37,185 nt of DNA from Pseudonocardia sp. SCN 73-27 (lineage in GTDB: Bacteria > Actinomycetota > Actinomycetes > Mycobacteriales > Pseudonocardiaceae): positions 5,462-42,646 of the forward strand of contig MEGH01000048.1 of NCBI GenBank assembly GCA_001725415.1, given 5' to 3'. The position numbers and the translations under genes are program-made. Position 1 is the first letter of the stretch. Each line of letters begins with the position of its first letter. Under the pieces are notes generated by a model. It was given only the letters and a program-made list of their open reading frames with translations, ran no database searches and was not told the origin of the DNA. Shown piece by piece: positions 1-7,088 of this stretch.

Positions 1-417
1 GAGCCGTGGCAGGCGCCCGGCACCGTCGACGCGTTGCGCGGCAACGCGGTCAGCTTCTCCGGCGACGGGCTCGTCCTGGTGCTCGGCATGCACCGGCTCG
101 AGGCCTTCGAGCACGCCGTCCGCGCCGCCCCGCCCGGCACCGAGATCACCGCCGCGATCGTCACCGCCGACCCGCACGAGGCCGGGATGCTGGCGCAGCT
201 CGTCATCACCGAACTGGCCACGGCGCTGCGCCCGATCTTCCCGACGCTCCTCCCGCCCGGCCTGCGGCTCGTCCTCGACGACGGGACCCTCGCCGCCGCA
301 GTCGGCGTGACCTCGGTGTCCGACATGACCGAGGCCGGCATCCGGCTGGCGGGTGGCCGGGTCGTTGCGCGCGTCGACGGCTGGGGTGCCGCCCACGCGA
401 TCGGCGCCGCCCGCTGA
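1..417 (+). CDS. 3' end of a gene of unknown function
   Basis: The reading frame is open from the first base of the window to a TGA at 415-417, so the start lies upstream; 138 residues are visible. The in-frame TTG at 34 is unlikely to be the true start because the frame continues before it without a stop. The sequence is soluble-looking, alternating hydrophobic strands and Ala-rich helices, with no signal peptide, membrane segment or metal motif in the visible part. I do not recognise the family. The next gene-like sequence downstream is on the other strand, so this gene ends its transcription unit here. Confidence 0.6.
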   Translation, partial: EPWQAPGTVDALRGNAVSFSGDGLVLVLGMHRLEAFEHAVRAAPPGTEITAAIVTADPHEAGMLAQLVITELATALRPIFPTLLPPGLRLVLDDGTLAAAVGVTSVSDMTEAGIRLAGGRVVARVDGWGAAHAIGAAR

Positions 418-429
418 GCGCAGCACATC

Positions 430-575
430 AGCGCGCAACCGCGGGCGAGGACGTGCAGGAGCGTCGACCTGCCGCGGCCGTTCTCGCCGACGACCGCGAT
501 GCGGTCGCCGGGCGAGGCGACGAGATCGAGGCCGCGCAGGACGGGGCGGCCGCCGCGGGCGACGTGGCCGTCGGC
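430..575 (-). pseudogene. ABC-F type ATPase remnant (Walker A region only)
   Basis: Translating the minus strand from about 575 to 440 gives the start of an ABC ATPase domain: [14 protein letters not shown], then [22 protein letters not shown]. This is the N-terminal strand and P-loop of an ABC-F (translation-factor/antibiotic-protection type) ATPase. The Walker A lysine of GENGxGKST is changed to arginine (AGG codon). The homology stops within about 10 residues after the P-loop, and there is no start codon context, signature motif or Walker B nearby. It is therefore a decayed fragment. The rest of 418-755 shows nothing else convincing: other open frames there are arginine-rich shadows. Confidence 0.5.
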
Positions 576-755
576 GCGCGGACGTGGCCGGTGTGCAGGG
601 TCGGGCGATGGCGGAGCACGGATGCCTCCGGACACGGGCAGCAGCCCGCGGTGGGTACCCGCAGGGACGACGGGGTCGGCGCACGCGTGTGAACCGCGGC
701 GCCGGGGGGCGGGCGTCGTCAGGAGTAGAGCTGGTACCGAGGCACGAATCGGACG

Positions 756-1650
756 TCAGTCGGAGACGACGTCGTCGGCCGACCGGGTCTCGAGGAACCG
801 CCCGCGGTAGCGGTGGAACAGGCCGAGCAGCACGATCTCGATGACGACGACCGCGACGACGAGGTCGGCGTCGATGTAGCCGAGCACGACGTTGACCCCG
901 GCGAGGCCGAGGCTCAGCCCGAGCCGGCCGACGCGCAGCGCGAACCGGTCGCGACCGGCGAGCAGTGCGACCGCCGCGACGACGAGCATCAGCCCGACGA
1001 CCGTCTCGCCCGCCGAGGCGATGATCAGGGCGGGCGGGCGGCTGCCGTGGGGGACGGTCCGGTCGTCGATGATGATCGTCGCGTCGGGGTCACCGGTGGC
1101 GAGTGCGATGAAGACGGCCAGCCCGACCAGCGACAGCAGCCCGACGAGCAGCGAGCCCAGGATCAGGACGATCCGGTGCATCCAGCGGGGGAGCAGTGCG
1201 CGCTCGACGCGCACGAGCGCGCCGAGCAGCCGCCGCGTCCGGTGCGGCGCAGGCGCGACGGGTGCGTTCTCGACGGCGGGCCGCACTCGTGTGGCGAGGT
1301 CGGCGAGGTCGGGACGTGAGGGGTCGGCGGCCAAGGAGTCGATGTCGCGCAACAGTTCCCGGCGCGCCGCGGGCCGCAGCGGACCGTCGGCCACCGCCTT
1401 GAGTGCGACGACGACCGAGTAGGCGAGAGTGCGGCTGCGGGCCAGCTGGGCGCGACGGGCGGCCACCGCGACAGCGAGCACCCCGAGGAAGACGAGGTAG
1501 ATGATCGGGGCGGCGAGCGGGGTGAAGTAGTCGTTGCTGGGTGATGAACTTGCCGACCTCGTCGACGAACAGCCCCGACCCGGCGCCGACCAGGATCGCG
1601 GTCAACGGTTGCACCCAGCGGTTGCTCCACAGCAGTGTGCACTCCCAACG
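756..1650 (-). pseudogene. Frameshifted multi-pass membrane protein
   Basis: Two minus-strand frames together encode one protein. The first (from about 1650) reads LLWSNRWVQPLTAILVGAG, then LFVDEVGKFIT. The second, after the run GGG at 1539-1541 (CCC on the coding strand), reads NDYFTPLAAPIIYLVFLGVL and continues to the stop at 756. Removing one C from that run restores a single frame, so this is a one-base insertion or a sequencing error. The protein has a helix near the start, a soluble middle of about 80 residues, then four or five hydrophobic segments (IVLILGSLLVGLLSLVGLAV; LMLVVAAVALLAG; VVLGYIDADLVVAVVVIEIV). No upstream start is visible: the homologous part begins where the ArsR gene should end. 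A shortened product from GTG 1481 is possible but would lack the first helices. Function unknown. Confidence 0.5.
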
Positions 1651-2365
1651 GTGGCGGCCACGGCACGCCGAAATGTTCCTGCAGGGCGGCGCGACCGTCG
1701 TCGGTGGGGCGCAGTGCCCGAGACCTCGGTGTCCGCCGGACCCAGCCGCGCTCGACGAGGGTGTCGAGCAGAGCGGCTCCGAGCGGGCCGGCGACGTGGT
1801 GGCGTTGCTCGGTCCAGTCGACGCAGCACCGGACGCCGTTCGCCGGGGGCACGGCGACCCCGAGCCCGGTCAGGGCGGATCGGCCGGACGGTGTGAGCAG
1901 GTAGGTGGCGTCATCGGGGAAGCGGCCGCGAGGGCGCGGGACGTCGAGACCAGGTTCCGCGACGAGGTGCCCCTGGTCGCGCAGGGCGTCGGTCAGGGCG
2001 ACGCCGAGCCGTCCGGCGACGTGGTCGTAGCAGCAGCGGGCCAGCCGCATCGCGTGCGCGCGGGTGCCGTCGCGCAGCGACCGGATGGGCTGTGGCGGCG
2101 AGAGCCGGGCGATCTGCTCGAGCAGCCGTCCGACCTCGTCGCCCGCCAGCCGGTAGTAGCGACAGCGGCCCTGCGGGGCGACCTCCAGCAGTCCGGCCGC
2201 GCACAGGTGCTTGAGGTGGGCGCTGGCCGTCGCGGCGCTGACCCCGGCCTCGGCGGCGAGCATGCTCGCGGGCAGGGCGCGGCCGTCGTCGAGCGCCATC
2301 AGCATGCGGGCGCGACCGCGGTCGGACAGGGCGGTACCGATGATCGGGAGGTCGGCGTCGCTCAT
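1163..2365 (-). CDS. ArsR-type winged-helix regulator, reading through into the next gene
   Basis: Residues 1-90 form an ArsR-type winged helix (ALSDRGRARMLMALDDGRAL, recognition helix around SAATASAHLKHLCAAGLLEV, wing at QGRCRYYRL). Residues about 95-238 are the ligand/dimer region seen in longer members (CCVDWTEQRHHVAGPLGAAL, then PTDDGRAALQEHFGVPWP). The family-like sequence ends near residue 238 (base 1652), yet no stop follows: the frame runs on to 1163 through the coding sequence of the membrane protein in another frame. The Arg/Ser/Pro-rich tail is probably meaningless. This suggests a small deletion, or a sequence error, removed the normal stop. Start ATG 2365 is the first plausible one. 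It is divergent from the acyl-CoA synthetase at 2489 but has no clear promoter in the shared operator. Confidence 0.6.
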   Translation of the reverse strand: MSDADLPIIGTALSDRGRARMLMALDDGRALPASMLAAEAGVSAATASAHLKHLCAAGLLEVAPQGRCRYYRLAGDEVGRLLEQIARLSPPQPIRSLRDGTRAHAMRLARCCYDHVAGRLGVALTDALRDQGHLVAEPGLDVPRPRGRFPDDATYLLTPSGRSALTGLGVAVPPANGVRCCVDWTEQRHHVAGPLGAALLDTLVERGWVRRTPRSRALRPTDDGRAALQEHFGVPWPPPLGVHTAVEQPLGATVDRDPGRRRVGAVRRRGRQVHHPATTTSPRSPPRSSTSSSSGCSLSRWPPVAPSWPAAALSPTRSSSHSRRWPTVRCGPRRAGNCCATSTPWPPTPHVPTSPTSPHECGPPSRTHPSRLRRTGRGGCSARSCASSAHCSPAGCTGSS

Positions 2366-2420
2366 GCCTCGAATGTAGGCGCGCGATGCTTCGGCGGCGG
2401 ACGAATCGTCGGCCGAGTTC

Positions 2421-2454
2421 GAACTTGACGTCGAGGTCAGTTCTTGAATAGCGT
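2421..2454 (+). promoter_or_regulatory. Operator/promoter 1: TGAC-N-TCGA-N-NTCA box with -35 and -10
   Basis: The near-palindrome TGACGTCGAGGTCA (2426-2439) is symmetric except for one base pair and is flanked by GAAC on the left and GTTC on the right. Its left arm forms the -35 box TTGACG (2425-2430). After an 18-base spacer comes TAGCGT (2449-2454), giving a start site near 2461 and a leader of about 28 bases to the ATG at 2489. The same -35, spacer length and -10 recur at 5578-5607. A repressor bound here would cover the -35 box. Confidence 0.7.
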
Positions 2455-2488
2455 CGACCGGTCACCCTGCGAGTGGAGGACGACGCCG

Positions 2489-4117
2489 ATGTCGATCTCG
2501 GATCCTGTGACACTGCCCGCGGTCTCCTACTGGCCGGCGACCACGGACGTCGATCTCGACGTCACGACGGTCGGCGCCCTGCTGCGCCGGGTCGCAGCCG
2601 AGGTGCCGGAACGGATCGGTCTCGTCGACGGGCTCGTCGACCCCGCGGCGCGCCGGCGCTGGACCTACGCCGAGATGCTCGACGCGGCCGAGGCCGTCGC
2701 CGCCGCACTGCTGGCGCGGTTCCGGCCGGGGGAGCGCGTCGCGGTCTGGGAGTCCAACCGCGCCGAGTGGGTGCTGCTGCAGATGGGAGCGGCGCTGGCG
2801 GGGATCGTCGTCGTCACGATCAATCCGCAGTACCGCACCGAGGAGCTCCGCTACGCGCTGCGCCAGTCCGGCAGCGTCGGGATCGTGCACGGCACCGAGC
2901 ACCGCGGGGTGTCGATGAGCGGCATCGTCCAGGGCGTCCGCGACGATCTGCCCGACCTGCGCGAGACCATCTGCTTCGCCGACTGGGACGCGTTCGTCGC
3001 GAGCGGGGACCGGTCGACACCGCTGCCCGACGTGTCGCCCGACGACCCCAACCTGATCATCTACACCTCCGGGACGACCGGCTTCGCCAAGGGCGCGCTG
3101 CTGCACAACCTCGGCGTCGTCAACGCCTCCCGGCTCTCCGCCGAACGCGCGGGCTTCCGCGACGGCGACGCCTGGATCAACCCGATCCCGTTGTTCCACA
3201 CCGGTGGCGGGGTGCTCGCGAGCATCGGGACGCTGGCCCGGCGCGGCGTGCACGTCGTCGTCCCGGTGTTCGACCCGGCGCTCGTCCTGGAGCTGATGGA
3301 GACCGAGCGCGGCGCCCTGATCCTGACGGTGCCGACGATCCTGCTCGGACTGCTCGACCACCCCGACCGGCCCCGACGCGACGTCTCGGCGTTGCGGACG
3401 GTCATGTGCGGCGGGGCGAAGGTGCCCGCGGATCTCGTGCGCCGCACCAAGTCCACGTGGGACTGCGACTTCTCGATCCTGTTCGGCCAGGCCGAGATGC
3501 ACGGGGTGCTCACCCAGACGTTCCCCACCGACTCCGACGCCGACCAGGCCGAGACGCTCGGGCAACCGATGCCGCACGTCGAGGTCAAGATCGCCGCCCC
3601 GTCCGGTGAGCCCGTCGAGGTGGGCGCCGAGGGCGAGATCTGTGCCCGCGGCTACCAGAACATGATGGGTTACTTCAACATGCCGGACGCGACGGGCGCG
3701 ACCATCGACGCCGACGGCTGGCTGCACAGCGGCGACATCGGGACCATGGACGAACGCGGCTACCTGCAGATCGCGGGCCGGCTCAAGGACCTCGTGATCC
3801 GCGGCGGGGAGAACATCCATCCGCTGGAGGTCGAGGAGCTGCTGCTCGAGCACGAGCAGGTGGCCGAGGTGGCCGTCATCGGCGTCCCGGACCCGAAGTG
3901 GGGTGAGCAGGTCGGCGCGGTCGTGCAGGCCGTCGACCCGGCGAACCCACCCGCCCCCGACGAGCTGTTCACGTTCTGTCGCAGCAGGGTCGCGCCGTTC
4001 AAGACCCCGAAGCTCTGGTACTTCGTCGACACCTTCCCGCGGACGCCGTCGGGGAAGATCCAGAAGTTCGTGCTCCGCGAGCGGGTCGCCTCGGGAGAGC
4101 TCCCGCCGGCCTCGTGA
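2489..4117 (+). CDS. Acyl-CoA synthetase (AMP-forming), FadD type 1
   Basis: 542 residues, normal length for the acyl-CoA synthetase/ligase family (carboxylate + ATP + CoA to acyl-CoA). Visible motifs: P-loop YTSGTTGFAKG, adenylate-binding FGQAEM (in place of the common YGxTE), LHSGDIG, the hinge RLKDLVIRGGENIHPLEVEE, and the C-terminal catalytic lysine region PSGKIQKF. ATG 2489 is chosen because GGAGG (2474-2478) lies just upstream and because the earlier in-frame codon at 2444 would fall inside the promoter. It is monocistronic, driven from operator 1, and ends in a palindrome. It probably activates the substrate or a chain-shortened intermediate of the cluster. The Gln-Ala in FGQAEM is slightly unusual; substrate cannot be read from sequence. 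Confidence 0.9.
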   Translation: MSISDPVTLPAVSYWPATTDVDLDVTTVGALLRRVAAEVPERIGLVDGLVDPAARRRWTYAEMLDAAEAVAAALLARFRPGERVAVWESNRAEWVLLQMGAALAGIVVVTINPQYRTEELRYALRQSGSVGIVHGTEHRGVSMSGIVQGVRDDLPDLRETICFADWDAFVASGDRSTPLPDVSPDDPNLIIYTSGTTGFAKGALLHNLGVVNASRLSAERAGFRDGDAWINPIPLFHTGGGVLASIGTLARRGVHVVVPVFDPALVLELMETERGALILTVPTILLGLLDHPDRPRRDVSALRTVMCGGAKVPADLVRRTKSTWDCDFSILFGQAEMHGVLTQTFPTDSDADQAETLGQPMPHVEVKIAAPSGEPVEVGAEGEICARGYQNMMGYFNMPDATGATIDADGWLHSGDIGTMDERGYLQIAGRLKDLVIRGGENIHPLEVEELLLEHEQVAEVAVIGVPDPKWGEQVGAVVQAVDPANPPAPDELFTFCRSRVAPFKTPKLWYFVDTFPRTPSGKIQKFVLRERVASGELPPAS

Positions 4118-4153
4118 GTGGCCTTGCCGGCTACAGCCAGTAACGCCACTCAC
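4114..4153. repeat. Palindromic element / terminator, copy 1
   Basis: GTGAGTGGC (4114-4122) and GCCACTCAC (4145-4153) form a perfect 9-bp stem around a 22-base loop. The left arm includes the TGA stop of the upstream synthetase. It lies between two convergent genes and could end transcription from both sides. The outer parts, GGCCTCGTGAGTGGC and TCACAGGCTC, are repeated at 8174-8198, where the centre is missing. The remaining convergent gap (4154-4255) holds only a short GAAGC/GCTTC inverted repeat near 4205. Confidence 0.55.
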
Positions 4154-4255
4154 AGGCTCGTCGACGACGTCGTCGTAGCGGTCGGCCACGTCTCGCTGTG
4201 AAGGAAGCAGTCCGCTTCATCCCTTTGAGGCGGCCCGGGGTAGGGCCATGAGGTC

Positions 4256-5182
4256 TCACAGGCTCTTTCGGTTGCCCCACATGTCGGCGTTCGGGGCGGC
4301 CTGGGCGACCAGGTCCGGGACGACCTCGCCCAGCTCCTCGGCGTCCCAGCGGGCGCCCTTGTCGGCCGACGGGCCGGCGCTCCAGCCCTCGGCCACGCTG
4401 ATCCGCCCGCCCCAGACGTTGAACACCCGCCCGGTGATGCCCGCGGACTGCGTCGAGCCGAGCCACACGACGAGCGGCGCGACGTTCTCGGGTGCCATCT
4501 CGTCGAAGTCGCTGCCGGAACCCGGGCCGGCGACGCCGTCGAGCACCGCGAGGTTCTCGGTCATCCGGGTGCGGGCGCCGGGCGCGATCGCGTTGACGGT
4601 GACGCCGTAGCGCTGCAGCTCGGTCGCGGCGATGACGGTCAGCGCGGCGATCCCGGCCTTGGCCGCGCCGTAGCCGGTCTGGCCGACGTTGCCGTACAGC
4701 CCCGACGGCGACGACGTGCTGATCACCCGGGCGTCGACGGGGTCGCCGGCCTTGGAGCGTTCCCGCCAGTGCCGCGACGCCGCGCGGGTGCAGGCGAAGA
4801 CGCTGCGCAGGTGCACGCGCAGGACCTCGTCCCACTCCTCGTCGACGGTGTTGACGAGCATCCGGTCGCGCAGGATGCCGGCGTTGTTGACCAGCACGTC
4901 CAGACCGCCGAACTCGCTCAGTGCGGTGGCGACCGCGGCGTCGGCGCCGTCGGTGGACGCGACGTCGCCGTAGGAGGCGACGGCCTCGCCGCCTGCCGCC
5001 CGGATCTCGGCGACGACCGCGTCGGCGAAATCGGGCGAGCCGCCGGTCCCGTCGACGTCGACCCCGCTGTCGTTGACGACCACCTGGGCGCCCTGGCGGG
5101 CGAACTCCAGGGCGTGCGCCCGTCCGATGCCGCGTCCGGCGCCGGTGACCAGGACGGTCCGGCCGGTGCAGAGGGCTCCCAT
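4256..5182 (-). CDS. Short-chain dehydrogenase, 17beta-HSD4/MFE-2-like
   Basis: 308 residues, longer than a basic SDR (about 250), with the size and motifs of the 3-hydroxyacyl-CoA dehydrogenase domain of multifunctional enzyme 2. The cofactor motif TGAGRGIG is at 14-21, NNAG at 99-102, the catalytic Tyr171-x3-Lys175 in GYGAAKAG, with a Ser-rich stretch (STSSPSG) just before. The insertion after the second strand (NDSGVDVDGTGGSPDFADAV) is typical of that group. It would oxidise a 3-hydroxyacyl-CoA with NAD. ATG 5182 has GGAGG six bases upstream. It follows the SnoaL-like gene by 12 bases and shares its promoter in operator 2. An alternative is a hydroxysteroid dehydrogenase; the acyl-CoA setting favours the first. 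Confidence 0.88.
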   Translation of the reverse strand: MGALCTGRTVLVTGAGRGIGRAHALEFARQGAQVVVNDSGVDVDGTGGSPDFADAVVAEIRAAGGEAVASYGDVASTDGADAAVATALSEFGGLDVLVNNAGILRDRMLVNTVDEEWDEVLRVHLRSVFACTRAASRHWRERSKAGDPVDARVISTSSPSGLYGNVGQTGYGAAKAGIAALTVIAATELQRYGVTVNAIAPGARTRMTENLAVLDGVAGPGSGSDFDEMAPENVAPLVVWLGSTQSAGITGRVFNVWGGRISVAEGWSAGPSADKGARWDAEELGEVVPDLVAQAAPNADMWGNRKSL

Positions 5183-5194
5183 GTGTGCCTCCAG

Positions 5195-5557
5195 TCAGCC
5201 CGGCGAGCCGTCGAGGTACTCGTCGAGCCGCGTGATCAGGCCGGCCTCGTCGACGCGCGCGACGACGCAGACCGCGTACTCCGCGGTGGTCGCGCCGGCG
5301 GCGTCGTGGAACCGGACGGTGTGCTGTTCGCAGAAGCCGTCGTCGGCAAGAAGGCGTCGCACGTCGCGGTACTCGAAGCCTCCGGTGCGCATCAGCTTGC
5401 CGGTGTAGCGGATGACCTGTTCGACGCCGCGTTCGGCGCCGTCGACGTTCTGCCAGAACACGGCGTCCTCGGCGACGACGGCGCGCATGCCGTCCCAGTC
5501 GCCCGCGGCGGCCGCCGCGAAGAAGGTGTCGGCGGCGCGGGCGGACGTCGTGGTCAC
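5195..5557 (-). CDS. SnoaL/NTF2-like protein
   Basis: 120 residues with an NTF2/SnoaL-type alpha+beta cone pattern: N-terminal helix (AADTFFAAAAAGDWDGMRAV), AEDAVFW strand, then beta strands ending in ITRLDEYLDG. Members include ketosteroid isomerases, polyketide cyclases and lipid-degradation accessory proteins; the substrate cannot be inferred. GTG 5557 is the only reasonable start; the next codons upstream are not starts. It lies only 7 bases after a minus-strand TAATGT -10 box, so its mRNA is probably leaderless. It is the first gene of a two-gene unit with the SDR at 4256-5182 and is divergent from the biotin-carrier operon. Confidence 0.75.
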   Translation of the reverse strand: MTTTSARAADTFFAAAAAGDWDGMRAVVAEDAVFWQNVDGAERGVEQVIRYTGKLMRTGGFEYRDVRRLLADDGFCEQHTVRFHDAAGATTAEYAVCVVARVDEAGLITRLDEYLDGSPG

Positions 5558-5564
5558 GGCGCGG

Positions 5565-5607
5565 ACATTAACCGAACTTGACGTCGAAATCAATTGATGC
5601 GTAGCGT
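5565..5607. promoter_or_regulatory. Operator 2: shared divergent promoter, one box for two operons
   Basis: TGACGTCGAAATCA (5579-5592) serves both strands. Plus strand: TTGACG (5578-5583), 18-base spacer, TAGCGT (5602-5607), placing the start site at about the GTG 5615 of the biotin-carrier gene. Minus strand: TTGATT (5593-5588), 17-base spacer, TAATGT (5570-5565), placing the start site at about the GTG 5557 of the SnoaL-like gene. The two -35 boxes are the two arms of the same near-palindrome, so one bound repressor would silence both operons, and both transcripts look leaderless. Confidence 0.68.
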
Positions 5608-5614
5608 GCCGCTC

Positions 5615-5854
5615 GTGGAGCCCCGTGAGGAGATCCGTGCCGAGCTGGCCGCCTCCGTCCTCGAGGTCAGCGCCACCGCCGGGGTGCGGGTCGCGGGCGG
5701 GCAGGCCATCGTGCTCCTCGAGTCGATGAAGATGGAGATTCCCGTGGTGAGCGAGACCGGGGGGACCGTCGTGTCGGTCGCCGTCGCCGTGGGCGACGTC
5801 GTCCAGAGCGGCGACCTGATCGCGGTCGTCGACGCCGAGGAGGCCCCGGAATGA
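5615..5854 (+). CDS. Stand-alone biotin carboxyl carrier protein (BCCP domain)
   Basis: 79 residues consisting only of a biotinyl/lipoyl domain. The biotin-attachment motif is ESMKMEI with Lys39 as the acceptor, preceded by the hinge GGQAIVLLE and followed by a second half-barrel ending in GDLIAVVDAEE. It carries CO2 between a biotin carboxylase and a carboxyltransferase. GTG 5615 is chosen although the frame is open from 5594: the earlier starts lie within or before the -10 box. The gene overlaps the next by ATGA. Its likely partner is the carboxyltransferase at 18564-19961 under the same operator; no biotin carboxylase is in the window. Confidence 0.85.
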   Translation: MEPREEIRAELAASVLEVSATAGVRVAGGQAIVLLESMKMEIPVVSETGGTVVSVAVAVGDVVQSGDLIAVVDAEEAPE

Positions 5855-6648
5855 CGTATCGAGCAATCCGCTACGAGTCGGCCGATCACGTCGGCTGGCT
5901 CACGTTGAACCGTCCCGAGGCGCTCAACGCCTACACGACCGTCATGTGCGACGAGATCGTCGACGTCCTCACCCGCTACCAGGCCGACGACGACATCCGC
6001 GTCCTCGTGATCACCGGTGAGGGCCGGGCGTTCTGCGCGGGTGGCGACGTCCGCAACACCGACGAGGTCGACGAGGCGGAGCGCCGTCAGCTCGGACACG
6101 CGATGGTGATGCGCGAGGGCATGCACCGCGTCGGACGGCTGCTGCACGGCCTCGACAAGCCCACGATCGCGATGGTCAACGGCGTCGCCGTCGCCGGCGG
6201 GCTGACGCTCGCGCTGCTGTGCGACCTGCGGGTGGCCGGCGCGTCCGCCCGGCTCGGCGACACGAGCGGACGCGTCGGCCTGCTTCCCGACGAGGGCGGC
6301 GCCTGGCTCTTCCCGCGCGCGATGGGCATGGAGGCGGCGCTGCGGATGACGTTGCTCGGCGAGATCTACGACGCCGAACGCGCCCGTGAGCTGGGCCTGG
6401 TCGGTGAGGTCGTGCCCGACGAGAAGCTGCGCGAGCACACCGCGGAGCTGGCGGCGGTCCTCGCCGCGAAGGCGCCGCTGGCCGTGCGCGTCGCGAAGAA
6501 GCTGATGCTGCGCGCCGCGGGGACGTCCTTCGACCACGCGCTGGGCGACGCCGAGTTCGCGGTCGACGTCGTCAACAACAGTGCCGACGTCGCCGAGGGG
6601 GTGGCGGCGTTCGTCGAGAAGCGGCCGCCGCGGTTCGAGGGCCGGTGA
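5851..6648 (+). CDS. Enoyl-CoA hydratase/isomerase family protein (PaaG-like)
   Basis: 265 residues, standard crotonase length. The oxyanion-hole elements are visible (GRAFCAGGDVRNT and NGVAVAGGLTLALLCDLRVA). The two glutamates of classical enoyl-CoA hydratase are absent: the first position, after the glycine pair in AGGLTLA, is Thr or Leu, and the second, in GDTSGRVGLLPDEGG, is Ser. Instead an Asp occurs in the PDxGG motif, as in PaaG-type isomerases and dienoyl-CoA isomerases. So double-bond isomerisation or ring chemistry is more likely than simple hydration. It overlaps BCCP by ATGA and MaoC by GTGA, showing translational coupling in the operon BCCP-crotonase-MaoC-kinase. Confidence 0.9.
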   Translation: MTYRAIRYESADHVGWLTLNRPEALNAYTTVMCDEIVDVLTRYQADDDIRVLVITGEGRAFCAGGDVRNTDEVDEAERRQLGHAMVMREGMHRVGRLLHGLDKPTIAMVNGVAVAGGLTLALLCDLRVAGASARLGDTSGRVGLLPDEGGAWLFPRAMGMEAALRMTLLGEIYDAERARELGLVGEVVPDEKLREHTAELAAVLAAKAPLAVRVAKKLMLRAAGTSFDHALGDAEFAVDVVNNSADVAEGVAAFVEKRPPRFEGR

Positions 6649-7088
6649 CCAGCGCGTTCATGACCTCCGACGAGCTCGTCGCCGCGTCGGGCCGCGACCT
6701 CGGCACGAGCGGGTGGGTCGACGTCGACGCCGCCCGCGCCGCCACGTTCGCGCAGGTCACAGGAGACGAGACCTGGGATGGCGCGCTGCCGGGCACCCTC
6801 GTGCTGTCGTACGCCGCGGCGTCGCTGGCCGAGGTCTTCGCCGTCCCGGGCGCGTCGATGGGTGTCAACCACGGCCTCGACGACGTGCGCTTCGGCGAGC
6901 CGGTGCCCGTCGGGACGATGGTGCGGCTGCGCGCCCGGATCGACGACGCCGCGCTCGGTGGGAAGGGTGCGGTGCAGGTCGTGTTGGGCGTCGTCGTCGA
7001 ACGTGCCGACACGGGTGAACCCGCCTGCACCGCAACGCTGCTGGCCCGCTTCCATTTCGAGTCGACGACACAGGGGGCGACCCGGTGA
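6645..7088 (+). CDS. MaoC-like hotdog protein with deleted catalytic loop
   Basis: 147 residues of the MaoC dehydratase/NodN type: FAQVTGDE, the central helix GTLVLSYAAASLAEVF and the strand GVNHGLDDVRFGEPVPVGTM are typical. In active R-specific hydratases TGD is followed by the Asp-x4-His dyad and about 15 residues of loop before the GxLxLS helix. Here TGDETWDGALPGTLVLS goes almost directly into the helix, so the catalytic His and most of the loop are missing. It may be inactive, a binding or structural subunit, or act on a different thioester. GTG 6645 overlaps the upstream TGA. An annotator may call it simply MaoC dehydratase; I doubt hydratase activity. Confidence 0.8.
   Translation: MTSAFMTSDELVAASGRDLGTSGWVDVDAARAATFAQVTGDETWDGALPGTLVLSYAAASLAEVFAVPGASMGVNHGLDDVRFGEPVPVGTMVRLRARIDDAALGGKGAVQVVLGVVVERADTGEPACTATLLARFHFESTTQGATR

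Noticed and set aside
2444-2488. Upstream start of the first acyl-CoA synthetase
   Set aside because: It would place the first codons over the -10 box; ATG 2489 has a clear ribosome-binding site.
4131-4835. Minus-strand frame of 234 codons beginning MGRGPARAPAQRL
   Set aside because: Arg/Gly-rich shadow of the SDR gene at 4256-5182.
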